Shown: positions 35,081-43,392, numbered from the stretch's first letter. The stretch is 51,141 nucleotides of DNA from Treponema sp. (GCA_017963165.1 JAGCTZ010000166.1:1-51141), one strand, 5' to 3'. Made by a program: numbers and translations. Notes: generated from the sequence alone by a model not told the origin.

Positions 35081-36348
35081 TTAGAGATAAGCTTTCGATT
35101 CCTCATTGAGATAAGCTTTCGATTCCTCATTGCAAAAGCGGCAATTACAACTCCGACGGCACAAACAATTGTTCCTGTCAAAAGCATCTGTTTAATTCCA
35201 AGATTATCAAGAATAACACCGCTTATAAGATTAGAAAAAACTCCGCCAATAGTAATTGCACTTGTTATATATGCCTGACCTTTTACCTGATCAAGTTCTT
35301 CCATATTTTGACTTACATAATAAGCAGCAGCCGGAATAAAAATTGCATACGCAAAAAGTTGAATTGATTGACTGAAATAGAAGACAGCCATATTTCCAGC
35401 AACAAGCATAATAAGGATTTTTACAAAAAAAGCGCCGCCCGAAAAAACCAGCAGATTACGGGAAGAAATCTTTTTAAGCACAAAACCAATAAGAGCCATA
35501 ACAGGAAGCTCTAAAATTGCCTGAAGGAAATTAGAATACCCCAGTTCCTTTTCGCCGCCGCCAAGTCCCCTTATAATTTGAATCATAAAATCATTTATCA
35601 TATTATGGGCAAAGAAAAAGCATATTGTTCCGACAAGGAAAAGCATAAACGCAGGATAGGTGCGCGCAAAATCAGAAATTTTGTTATGTGCAACGGCCTG
35701 ATTTTTATTTTCCATAGCTTCTGTAGTTTTTGAAGCTCCTGCGTCAGCTTTTGGGATTGTTCCCTCTTGCGGCACAGGTTCAGTTGCAGGTTTCTTAAAA
35801 GTAAAAATCACAACTGCCGACAAAAACATCACTATTATGTTTACTACAAGAAGAACATTCACTCCCCTTTTTTCTACAAAGCCGCCTATAAAAGCAGAAG
35901 TAAACGCAAAGCTTGCAGAACCAAGACCACGTGCAAGTCCATAATAAATCGGGCAACCAGCTTTCTGATATTCAAAGCAAAGCGCAGTCATTACCGGTTG
36001 ATACGTAAACTGAATCATATAGATAAGCGCGTAAACAATAAAAATCAGAACCTTGCTTTGATTAAAAAACAAAAGCAGCAGCGAGCCAGCAAGAATTATT
36101 AAAACAGAAATTAAAATAAAACGTCTATTTGTAAGCGGACCAGGTTTATCAATTATGCCTGCAATAAACGGCTGGAACACTGCAGAAATAATATTTGCCA
36201 CTGCAAGCAATATTCCAACCTGAGTATTTGTAAAACCATTTGCAAGCAGATATACCGCCGCATAAGCATGAACGGTACAAAAGGCTGCAAAATAAGTTGC
36301 ATTTATAAGAGTATAACGCAATGTCCACGAAAAGCTTTTGCTGTTCAT
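35077..36348 (-). CDS. MFS sugar transporter (LacY/PPP-type oligosaccharide symporter family)
   Basis: A 423-residue inner-membrane protein with about 12 hydrophobic helices in two halves, separated by a charged cytoplasmic loop rich in Glu, Lys and Ala near residues 190-225. The start SWTLRYTLINATYFAAFCTVHAYAAVYLLANGFTNTQVG fits the LacY/phenylpropionate-type MFS group. Context (beta-helix enzyme upstream, uxaC downstream) suggests uptake of a uronate or uronate-containing oligosaccharide. The start lies 9 nt after the beta-helix gene, with an AAGGGA Shine-Dalgarno. The last 16 residues are a duplicated MRNRKLIS octapeptide encoded by a perfect 24-bp tandem repeat. Confidence 0.82.
   Translation of the reverse strand: MNSKSFSWTLRYTLINATYFAAFCTVHAYAAVYLLANGFTNTQVGILLAVANIISAVFQPFIAGIIDKPGPLTNRRFILISVLIILAGSLLLLFFNQSKVLIFIVYALIYMIQFTYQPVMTALCFEYQKAGCPIYYGLARGLGSASFAFTSAFIGGFVEKRGVNVLLVVNIIVMFLSAVVIFTFKKPATEPVPQEGTIPKADAGASKTTEAMENKNQAVAHNKISDFARTYPAFMLFLVGTICFFFAHNMINDFMIQIIRGLGGGEKELGYSNFLQAILELPVMALIGFVLKKISSRNLLVFSGGAFFVKILIMLVAGNMAVFYFSQSIQLFAYAIFIPAAAYYVSQNMEELDQVKGQAYITSAITIGGVFSNLISGVILDNLGIKQMLLTGTIVCAVGVVIAAFAMRNRKLISMRNRKLISK
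35084..35131. repeat. Perfect 24-bp tandem duplication at the 3' end of the MFS gene
   Basis: 35084-35107 and 35108-35131 are identical. The unit encodes the octapeptide MRNRKLIS in frame, so the gene ends with this peptide twice before its stop codon. It looks like a recent slippage event. Confidence 0.9.
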
Positions 36349-36357
36349 CAGATTCCC

Positions 36358-38424
36358 TTACAACACTTTAATTTCTTCTGCAAGTTCGGCAAAAGGCCCC
36401 GGAATAACATGTGTTCCACGATGATTTCCAAAGAAATCTTCATTAAAGATGATATCTGTGCCGTCGCGGTTTTCGAACTTCTGTTCCGGTTCAAAAGCAG
36501 CTCCAAGCAACGCTGTTGAAATTACGCCTGTTTTGTATTCACCAATGAGTTCTGCAAGATTGCTTTTGAGCACCCCACCTTTTAAGCTGATTTTTGCCTT
36601 AGTTGATTTTGCTCCGGTTAGATTATCTTTTTCGTGTTTACAGATTGTAGCGCCATTAAAGTAAGCATTTCCGCCAACCCATACAGGAAGATGTCCAAAA
36701 TGATACTGCGCAAGAGGTCCCATGTCTGGCTCTTTGTCCATCATAAAGTTAGCAATCCATTCCTCGTAAGTTGGGAAAATATCAAATGGTGCTGTACCAA
36801 CAACTTCGTAATCTGGAGCTTCGGCAGTTTTGTTTTTATCACTAACTGCAGCAACCTGTGCAAAAATATTATTGTAAATTCTGTCATCGCCATGAAGGAT
36901 TGTCATAAAGCCGGCAACCTCTGTTCTGTGGCGGATATGATATGGAGTATAACGAGGTTCGCGCTGACCATTTACAATGCTGTCTACGCCAGAATTAATA
37001 AGACTGAAGGCGCCAAGGATAAGGTTATGAACAACAGCAATTCCTTCGCTTGGAATTGTAATAGAAACTTTTGAAAGCAAAAGATTGTTGTCAATTGTTG
37101 TCGGGCCATGTCCAACTTCTATAAATACGTCGGTACTGAACATTGCGCCTTTGGCAGCTTCACGGCCGGCAGGACGCTCGTTATTGTACATAAGGTTTTG
37201 TGTAATACGTGCACCCTGTGCTTCCCAATCTAGCCATACACCCATAATACAATCGTGAATATGATTGCGGCGGATTAAAACATCAATTGCGGCATGAAGC
37301 TTAATTCCTGCTGTTTCTGCTCCACCAAGCTGTTGAGAATTACAAACATGATGAATATGACAGTCTTCAATAGTAGAAAAAACTGCACCCATTCGGCCGA
37401 CAATTCCAGTCTGCTCACAATGATGAACATGACAGCGGCGAACTGTATGAGATCCAACATTTTCTTTTGTCCATCCGTGATACTGACCACGACAAACTGC
37501 ATCGCGTTCCATTTGAGTCGGGCTTTTAAGATGCTTTGTATAGAAATACATATCGTTTTCATCGTCGCGATATTTTCCAAGAGAGATTCCGCAGCAACGG
37601 CTGTTACAAACTTCAAGATCTTCGAAAATCCAGCCTTTGCTCCAGTGTGGACCAATAAGTCCATCCTGATAAGCAGCCGGTGGTGCCCAGGTTGTGGCGC
37701 CGTTACAGATTTTAAATCCGCTTACTGTTATGTAATTAAGACCATTCTGTTCAGGCATAAAGCAGTTTCGGCGGACAAGGATTTCTACCTTCTGCTTGTT
37801 AGGATCAAGGCCCTTAAAATTACAATAGAAAACTGTATAGCGGCCTGTTTTAATTTCCTTTGCCTGTGCGTTGATTATATATTCCGATTTGTAAGGTCCA
37901 CACGCGTTGTACTGAGGTGTTGGAGCCTCGCCTTCCTGTTCGCAGTACCATTTAAATTCAGATTCCTTCTGATTCCAGGCGCATGGATCTGCTTTACCGG
38001 CAACGCATTCTTCTAACGTTGTTGTTTCGTACATCATCAAGTCGTTCAAAACTACGCTTCCTGTATGACGTACTGTTGGTGCAAAATACCAGTCGCCGCA
38101 AACATAACTTGTATATGGATTGTAGCCGCCAAAAATAGAGTTATCGACTTTTGCAGTCCAGACATCGCCCTTAAACTTTTTCCAGCCTTTAAGGACTTCG
38201 GAGCCTGTAATAACTGCACCAAGCGGTTTTTCTGATTTATAAATGATTGGATTTTCCTGAGTACCACCAAAGCGTGGAACTACCTGTTCGCGGTAAATGC
38301 CGGGTGCAACACGAACTTCGTCGCCGGCCTGTGCAATTGCAGCAGCCTGATTTATAGTTTTAAAAGGAAAGTCTTTGCTTCCATTTCCGTTTGATTTTGT
38401 TTTTGCGTTTACATAAAAGATCAT
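36358..38424 (-). CDS. Right-handed parallel beta-helix protein, probable carbohydrate-active enzyme
   Basis: A 688-residue protein without a signal peptide. Its opening, IFYVNAKTKSNGNGSKDFPFKTINQAAAIAQAGDEVRVAPGIYRE, is the DUF1565/pectate-lyase-like start of right-handed beta-helices. Runs such as HTVRRCHVHHCEQTGIVG, STIEDCHIHHVC and VLIRRNHIHDCIMGVWLDWEAQG are the coil-by-coil helix repeats, rich in His and Asp. I cannot assign a glycoside hydrolase or lyase family or point to a proven catalytic residue. GGAGGA at 38432-38437 fixes the ATG at 38424. The MFS transporter gene follows after 9 nt, and uxaC comes next, so it probably acts on an imported uronate-containing sugar in the cytoplasm. 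Confidence 0.78.
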   Translation of the reverse strand: MIFYVNAKTKSNGNGSKDFPFKTINQAAAIAQAGDEVRVAPGIYREQVVPRFGGTQENPIIYKSEKPLGAVITGSEVLKGWKKFKGDVWTAKVDNSIFGGYNPYTSYVCGDWYFAPTVRHTGSVVLNDLMMYETTTLEECVAGKADPCAWNQKESEFKWYCEQEGEAPTPQYNACGPYKSEYIINAQAKEIKTGRYTVFYCNFKGLDPNKQKVEILVRRNCFMPEQNGLNYITVSGFKICNGATTWAPPAAYQDGLIGPHWSKGWIFEDLEVCNSRCCGISLGKYRDDENDMYFYTKHLKSPTQMERDAVCRGQYHGWTKENVGSHTVRRCHVHHCEQTGIVGRMGAVFSTIEDCHIHHVCNSQQLGGAETAGIKLHAAIDVLIRRNHIHDCIMGVWLDWEAQGARITQNLMYNNERPAGREAAKGAMFSTDVFIEVGHGPTTIDNNLLLSKVSITIPSEGIAVVHNLILGAFSLINSGVDSIVNGQREPRYTPYHIRHRTEVAGFMTILHGDDRIYNNIFAQVAAVSDKNKTAEAPDYEVVGTAPFDIFPTYEEWIANFMMDKEPDMGPLAQYHFGHLPVWVGGNAYFNGATICKHEKDNLTGAKSTKAKISLKGGVLKSNLAELIGEYKTGVISTALLGAAFEPEQKFENRDGTDIIFNEDFFGNHRGTHVIPGPFAELAEEIKVL

Positions 38425-38541
38425 AAAAAAATCCTCCAATTATTATAGACATTATAAACACAGATTTTTCTCTAATGTTGAAATTTTATCTATAATAATA
38501 GGAGGAATTTATATTAGAGTACCCTGCGTTCTTTTGTTCCG

Positions 38542-38590
38542 GCCCTTCGACAAGCTCAGGGACCCCATGCAACGCAGGGACCCCATGCGG
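38542..38590. repeat. REP-like element downstream of purA (copy 5)
   Basis: Core CCTTCGACAAGCTCAGG, followed by a tail CAGGGACCCCATGC that recurs with an 18-bp period. An additional ACCCTGCGTT/AACGCAGGG inverted pair (38521-38530, 38571-38579) brackets part of it. It lies between purA (stop at 38605) and the promoter region of the beta-helix gene. Confidence 0.78.
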
Positions 38591-38604
38591 CTCATGGTCT
38601 CTTC

Positions 38605-39831
38605 CTATTTAATCCAAGGATTTCTTCTGATGAATGTATCCTGGCGCTCGTAACCTACAGAGATAATTGTTACAGGAGTTTCACAATAATCTTCTATATA
38701 TTTGATATATGCGCGGGCATTTTCCGGAAGTTCATCATAAGAACGGCAGTTTTTGAGCTCTGTCTTCCAGCCTGTAAATTTTTCAAGAACCGGCTTAGCA
38801 TTTTCAAGATCCTTTACATTTGCAGGGAAATCGGTAACCTTCTGGCCGTTGATTTCGTAAGCAACACAAGCTTCAATCTGATCCATTGCATCGTAAATAT
38901 CAAGGTGTGTAAGAACAAGTCCGTCAAGAGAGTTAACACGACATGCATAGCGAAGAGCAACAAGGTCAAGGTAACCGCAGCGTCTTGCTCGACCAGTTGT
39001 AACACCATATTCACGACCAGTGTCGCGAACATACTGACAAAGTTCGCCTTCACTTTCGTTATTGAATTCAGAAGGCATTGGACCGTTTCCAACACGAGTT
39101 TCGTAAGCCTTGAAAACACCTACAATCTGATCAAGATCATGAGGACCGATTCCACAACCACTTGCAGCACCGGCAGCACAAGAAGCACCAGAACTTACAT
39201 AAGGATAAGTTCCGCTGTCAAGGTCGAGCATTGCTCCCTGAGCACCTTCAAAAAGAATATTTTCACCGCGAACCTTGTACATTTCTGCAGCCATATTAAC
39301 ACGCATACTCATAAGGCGGTCGCGATATTTATCAAGATATTCCTTATCTTCTCCATCAAATTCTGCCATTTTTTCTGGCCAGTCAAGATCGGCAAGACGA
39401 ACACCGTCACGATGTGCCTTTTCGGCATAAGCGATTCCCATTCCGCGTCCTGTAGTTCCAATAGGGCGTTTACGTGCAGCATCTCTATCTTTATCCATCT
39501 GACGATAGCGTGGCAGAATGAGCTGAGCTCTGTCCGAAATAAATACTCTGCCTTCCCAATCGATTCCGTTATCCTTGAGCATCTGGAGTTCATTAAAAAA
39601 TGCTTCGGCATCAATTACCATACCAGAACCAAGAAAAACTTTTTTATCGGCATAAAGGATTCCAGAAGGAACCTGATGAAGCGCATACTGCTTACCGTCT
39701 ACAACAATTGTATGTCCGGCATTTGGTCCGCCTGCATAGCGAACTACATACTTTGCATCTTCTGCAAGGTAATCAACAATTTTACCCTTTCCTTCATCTC
39801 CCCACTGGGCGCCAATTACAACTACATTCAT
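38605..39831 (-). CDS. purA: Adenylosuccinate synthetase
   Basis: Catalyses GTP-dependent addition of aspartate to IMP, the first committed step to AMP. The 408-residue protein has the catalytic GDEGKGK loop with Asp12, NAGHT with His40, the IMP-binding GTTGRGMGIAYAEK, and FEGAQGAMLDLDSGTYPYVSSG, RVGNGPMPSE and TGRARRCGYLDL. Length is close to the bacterial norm of about 430. A GGAGGAAAA Shine-Dalgarno lies before the ATG. It follows queD on the same strand but has its own promoter in the queD 3' end. Confidence 0.96.
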   Translation of the reverse strand: MNVVVIGAQWGDEGKGKIVDYLAEDAKYVVRYAGGPNAGHTIVVDGKQYALHQVPSGILYADKKVFLGSGMVIDAEAFFNELQMLKDNGIDWEGRVFISDRAQLILPRYRQMDKDRDAARKRPIGTTGRGMGIAYAEKAHRDGVRLADLDWPEKMAEFDGEDKEYLDKYRDRLMSMRVNMAAEMYKVRGENILFEGAQGAMLDLDSGTYPYVSSGASCAAGAASGCGIGPHDLDQIVGVFKAYETRVGNGPMPSEFNNESEGELCQYVRDTGREYGVTTGRARRCGYLDLVALRYACRVNSLDGLVLTHLDIYDAMDQIEACVAYEINGQKVTDFPANVKDLENAKPVLEKFTGWKTELKNCRSYDELPENARAYIKYIEDYCETPVTIISVGYERQDTFIRRNPWIK

Positions 39832-39870
39832 GTTATTTTTCCTCCGCGGATTTCAAAAAATCGCACGCAT

Positions 39871-39900
39871 ATTATACAGTAAGTCCAATTCAAAATTCAA
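39871..39900 (-). promoter_or_regulatory. purA promoter inside the queD 3' end
   Basis: On the minus strand: TTGAAT (39895-39900), an 18-bp spacer and TATAAT (39871-39876). The -35 overlaps the last codons and stop region of queD. A leader of about 30 nt leads to the Shine-Dalgarno GGAGGA and the ATG at 39831. Confidence 0.6.
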
Positions 39901-40294
39901 TAGAATATCTTGCTCTGGAAGTTTCTGTTTCGAAGACATCAACACAATAAAGATATGGTGAGTCGCTGTCTTTTTGATAAGTTAAATCAATTCCTTCTTT
40001 TTTAAGCACAGAAACAATGCCGTCAAAAATATACATGGCAATGCGCTCGGCACTTGGATTCTGGTCAAAAACCTGCATATCATTTAAGTTAGTGTGATCT
40101 AACTGCTTGCAGACTTCACGCAAGGCGCCTTTTAGCTTTGAAAAATCAATAAGCATTCCGCCTTCGTTTAGTTTGTTTCCCCTAACATGCGCATATACCT
40201 TATAATTATGACCGTGCAGATTTTCGCACTTTCCGTTGTAATCTCTTAAAAAATGAGCGGCCGCAAAATCGGCAGTAACACGAACTTCAAACAT
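39890..40294 (-). CDS. queD: 6-carboxy-5,6,7,8-tetrahydropterin synthase QueD (PTPS family)
   Basis: PTPS/QueD-family enzyme of 134 residues in the queuosine (preQ0) pathway. Zinc ligands are His14 (AAAHFL), His27 and His29 (NLHGH); catalytic Cys23 lies in GKCENLHGH, the CxxxHGH form typical of QueD. LDHTNLND and the C-terminal VFETETSRARY complete the family pattern. I chose the ATG at 40294 because MFEVRVTADFAAAHFL is the family N-terminus; an upstream in-frame start gives an unlikely 17-residue extension. TATAGT ends 6 nt before this ATG and there is no Shine-Dalgarno, so it is probably leaderless. Other queuosine genes are not in the window. Confidence 0.9.
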   Translation of the reverse strand: MFEVRVTADFAAAHFLRDYNGKCENLHGHNYKVYAHVRGNKLNEGGMLIDFSKLKGALREVCKQLDHTNLNDMQVFDQNPSAERIAMYIFDGIVSVLKKEGIDLTYQKDSDSPYLYCVDVFETETSRARYSIEF

Positions 40295-40300
40295 GTAGTA

Positions 40301-40329
40301 ACTATAACATGTTTTAGAAATTATAGCAA
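40301..40329 (-). promoter_or_regulatory. queD promoter, leaderless layout
   Basis: On the minus strand: TTGCTA (40324-40329), 17 bp, TATAGT (40301-40306), 6 nt, ATG at 40294. A second TATAAT on the same strand partly overlaps the -35. No Shine-Dalgarno is present. Confidence 0.55.
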
Positions 40330-40332
40330 AGC

Positions 40333-40412
40333 GCCCTTCGATCAATCGACAGGAGGCCCTTCGACAGGAGGCCCTTTAACAGGTAGCCCTTCGACAGGCT
40401 CAGGGATCCCAA
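40333..40412. repeat. REP-like element with amplified head between queD and murE (copy 6)
   Basis: Here it is the head of the element that is repeated: GCCCTTCGACAGGAG-type units of about 15 bp occur three times with variants, ending in the full core CCTTCGACAGGCTCAGG (40389-40405). It lies between divergent promoters. Confidence 0.78.
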
Positions 40413-40469
40413 ACTTTCTCTCATAAATTGAATTGTTCTATATCACTTTTATATTTTTGCGCAAACAGT

Positions 40470-40475
40470 TATAAT
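40470..40475 (+). promoter_or_regulatory. -10 box of murE, leaderless layout
   Basis: A perfect TATAAT ends 6 nt before the murE ATG at 40482. No good -35 is found at 16-18 bp and there is no Shine-Dalgarno. Confidence 0.45.
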
Positions 40476-40481
40476 ATAAGA

Positions 40482-42263
40482 ATGAAAAAACTTCTTTCAC
40501 AAATTCTGCCGGCTTTTAAAAATACTATAACAGCTGTAGACGGCACAATAATCGACGATTTATCAGAAATCAATAATATTCCAATTTCCAACCTTGTTTT
40601 TGATTCCCGCGAAGCAACAAAGGATTCACTTTATTTTGCTTTACCGGGCACTCACACAGATGGAAATAATTTTATAGAACAGGCAATTCTTGCAGGCGCA
40701 AATGCAGTAGTTTATCAGGGAAAGCTTACACCTTCGCAGCAGCAGGATGTTGCAGAAGCAATAATCAAACGAACAATGAACAATGCGCTTTCTGATGACA
40801 CTCCAAAGTTTGCACCGGTGCTTATAAATGTACCGGACGCACGTTTTGCAATGGCTCCCCTTTCTGCACGCTTTTACGACAATCCAAGTGAACGGCTTAT
40901 TGTAATAGGCGTTACAGGTACAGAAGGAAAATCAAGCACCGTAAGCTTTATATGGCAGTTGCTCCGTGCCTGTGGAGAAAAAGCAGGTTTTATAAGCACA
41001 GTAGAATATTCTTTTGGTGGCGACGCGCTTCCAAATCCACAGCATCAGACAACACCAGAAGCTCCAATCATTCAGCATCACTTAAACGAAATGCTCGAAA
41101 ATCAATGTAAATATGCAGTTGTCGAAACATCTTCTCATGGACTTTCAACAAAGCTCAACCGCTGCGGAAACATCCTTTTTGATTGCGGCGTATTTATGAA
41201 CGTTACGCTGGAGCATCTTGAATTTCATAAAAACTTTGAAACCTACAGAAGCGATAAAGCAAATCTGTTCCGCGCCCTTGATAAACATAATCACATAAAA
41301 ACAATTGCAGGCGAAAAACAGAAAATCAATTCTATTGGAATAGTAAATCTGGAAGACCCTTCTGCAGAATATTTTATTCAGGCAACAAAGCACAATGTTT
41401 ACGGTTTTACAACGGAAGGAAAAGCTGGAAAAGCAGCAGCCGAAACAGGCGGAAATGCAACTCCGCTTCCACCAATTCCAGACAATCTTCGTTATATGAC
41501 TGCAAGAAACATTGCTTCGGCAACTTACGGACTTACATTTGATGTAGATGCAGACGGCACTACTGCTGTTTATCCAGAAAATTATGATCCTGTACAGCCA
41601 AGAGACAAAAGTCATTTTAGTGTAAGAGCCTCGCTCCCGGGCGCCTTTAATGCTTACAATCTTATGGCAGCAGTTACAGCAGTAAGCAGCGTTACAGGAT
41701 TAACATTCGAAGAAGTTGCTTCAAAGATTCCAGAGCTTACTCCAATCAAAGGACGAATGACAGTAATTGATGAAGGCCAGCCTTTTGAAGTAATTGTTGA
41801 TTATGCTCACACCCCTTCGAGCTTTGAAACAATTTTCCCGCCAATCCGCAAGCGTTGCAATGGAAGAATTTTTGCATTGTTTGGAAGCGGCGGCGAACGA
41901 GACCTTACAAAGCGTCCGCTCCAGGGACAGATTGCAGCAAAGTTTTGTGATGTAGTTGTTCTTGCAGACGAAGACCCTCGTGGAGAAGATCCGGTAGAAC
42001 TGCTAAAAATGATTGCAGCCGGTGCCGAAAAAGAAGATAAGGTCATGGGTGAAAATCTGTTTATAATTCACGATAGACCTCAGGCAATTCGCGAAACTTT
42101 TAAAATGGCTCAAAAAGGCGACATTGTTCTGCTTTTAGGCAAATCGCACGAAAACAGCATAATATACAAAGATTATACAATGCCTTATGATGAAATTAGT
42201 GAAGCAAAAAAAGCATTAAAAGAAATGGCCCTTAGACAGGCTCAGGGACCACAAGGGGAATAA
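40482..42263 (+). CDS. murE: UDP-N-acetylmuramyl-tripeptide synthetase MurE
   Basis: Mur ligase that adds the third amino acid to UDP-MurNAc-L-Ala-D-Glu in peptidoglycan synthesis. The 593-residue protein shows the ATP loop VTGTEGKSST, the NPQHQTTPEAP segment, and YAVVETSSHGLSTKL...FMNVTLEHLEFH. The substrate-specificity motif is DEDPR, against DNPR in meso-DAP enzymes; treponemal peptidoglycan is known to contain L-ornithine, which would fit a changed motif, but this is inference. It is about 100 residues longer than E. coli MurE, with an insertion near EGKAGKAAAETGG. The last codons (ALRQAQGPQGE) come from a REP-like element. ddl starts 1 nt after the stop. Confidence 0.92.
   Translation: MKKLLSQILPAFKNTITAVDGTIIDDLSEINNIPISNLVFDSREATKDSLYFALPGTHTDGNNFIEQAILAGANAVVYQGKLTPSQQQDVAEAIIKRTMNNALSDDTPKFAPVLINVPDARFAMAPLSARFYDNPSERLIVIGVTGTEGKSSTVSFIWQLLRACGEKAGFISTVEYSFGGDALPNPQHQTTPEAPIIQHHLNEMLENQCKYAVVETSSHGLSTKLNRCGNILFDCGVFMNVTLEHLEFHKNFETYRSDKANLFRALDKHNHIKTIAGEKQKINSIGIVNLEDPSAEYFIQATKHNVYGFTTEGKAGKAAAETGGNATPLPPIPDNLRYMTARNIASATYGLTFDVDADGTTAVYPENYDPVQPRDKSHFSVRASLPGAFNAYNLMAAVTAVSSVTGLTFEEVASKIPELTPIKGRMTVIDEGQPFEVIVDYAHTPSSFETIFPPIRKRCNGRIFALFGSGGERDLTKRPLQGQIAAKFCDVVVLADEDPRGEDPVELLKMIAAGAEKEDKVMGENLFIIHDRPQAIRETFKMAQKGDIVLLLGKSHENSIIYKDYTMPYDEISEAKKALKEMALRQAQGPQGE
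42229..42257. repeat. REP-like element forming the murE 3' end (copy 7)
   Basis: CCCTTAGACAGGCTCAGG and its GGACCAC continuation are read as LRQAQGPQ at the end of MurE. The AAGGGGA that follows directly serves as the Shine-Dalgarno of ddl. One arm only, no tail amplification. Confidence 0.8.
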
Positions 42264-42264
42264 T

Positions 42265-43392
42265 ATGAACATAGCAGTAATATATGGTGGACGTTCCGGC
42301 GAGCACGAAATAAGTTTGATTTCGGCAGCAGCAATTGCACGCGGAATCAAAAAAGAAAACAACGTAATTCTTATAGGAATTACAAAAGCCGGCAAATGGT
42401 ATTTACAGCCGGAAGATGAATATAAAAGAATCTGCAGCGATGAAAAAGCAGTATTCACAATTAAGGAAGGTGAAACAAATGCAGTAAGCGTAGTGCCTGG
42501 TGCAAAGAAAAACGCTTTTACAGTTGCCGGTACTCCGCTTGATATTGATGTAGTTTTCCCTGCCCTTCACGGAACTTACGGAGAAGACGGAACAATTCAG
42601 GGACTTTTTGAAATGGCAGATATTCCTTATGTTGGCTGTACACATCTTGCTTCGGCAATAACAATGGATAAAGAAAAAACAAAAATGATATGGCAGAGCG
42701 TTGGACTTCCGGTTGTACCTTATGTCTGCATAAAACGCTCGGTTGTCCTGGACAGCATAGTTTACGATGCAGTGATTGAAGAAACAGAAAAAGAATTAAG
42801 TTATCCGATGTTTGTAAAACCATGCTGTGCAGGAAGTTCAAACGGTGCTGCAAAAGCAACTAACCGCAAGGAACTTGATTTTGCAATTATGGAAGCCTTT
42901 TCGTGGGATGATAAAGTTTTAATAGAAAAATCTATCAACGCCCGCGAAATTGAATGCAGCGTAACAGGCAACTCTGTAACATTCCCTGCCGACAGCGATG
43001 TAGAAGAAGTTACAGCTTATATTCCAGGCGAAATTGCACCAAGCCATACTTTCTATGATTTTGATGCAAAATACAACGATCCGGACGGCGCAAAGCTTAT
43101 AATACCTGCAGAGCTTTCTGAAAACGATCTTGAAAAAATCAGAAAGACAGCCTGTGCCGCCTACAAGGTTTTGGACGCAACAGGACTTGCACGCGTAGAC
43201 TTTTTTATAGATAAAGATTCAAAGGCAGTTTACCTTAACGAAATAAACACAATGCCTGGCTTTACACAAATAAGCATGTTCCCAAAAATGTGCAATGCAG
43301 CGGGATTAAAGTTTGAAGCGCTGGTAGATTTGCTGATTAAAGAAGCTGTTGCAAGATACGAAGCAAAGCAGAAATTAAGCACAAGCAGATAA
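42265..43392 (+). CDS. ddl: D-alanine--D-alanine ligase
   Basis: ATP-grasp ligase of 375 residues that makes the D-Ala-D-Ala dipeptide for MurF. Conserved parts are YGGRSGEHEISLISAAAIA (substrate-binding start), PALHGTYGEDGTIQGLFEMADIPYVG, PMFVKPCCAGSSNGA, REIECSVTGN and the metal-binding end LARVDFFIDKDSKAVYLNEINTMPGFTQISMFP. Length is normal for the family. The ATG lies 1 nt after the murE stop, with AAGGGGA as Shine-Dalgarno, so murE-ddl form an operon for cell-wall precursors. A strong terminator follows at 43401. D-Ala-D-Lac activity is not suggested. Confidence 0.95.
   Translation: MNIAVIYGGRSGEHEISLISAAAIARGIKKENNVILIGITKAGKWYLQPEDEYKRICSDEKAVFTIKEGETNAVSVVPGAKKNAFTVAGTPLDIDVVFPALHGTYGEDGTIQGLFEMADIPYVGCTHLASAITMDKEKTKMIWQSVGLPVVPYVCIKRSVVLDSIVYDAVIEETEKELSYPMFVKPCCAGSSNGAAKATNRKELDFAIMEAFSWDDKVLIEKSINAREIECSVTGNSVTFPADSDVEEVTAYIPGEIAPSHTFYDFDAKYNDPDGAKLIIPAELSENDLEKIRKTACAAYKVLDATGLARVDFFIDKDSKAVYLNEINTMPGFTQISMFPKMCNAAGLKFEALVDLLIKEAVARYEAKQKLSTSR

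Noticed and set aside
13854..42257. The scattered REP-like copies as a CRISPR array
   Set aside because: The copies are kilobases apart and palindromic with variable tails. They are not regularly spaced repeats with unique spacers, and no cas genes are present.
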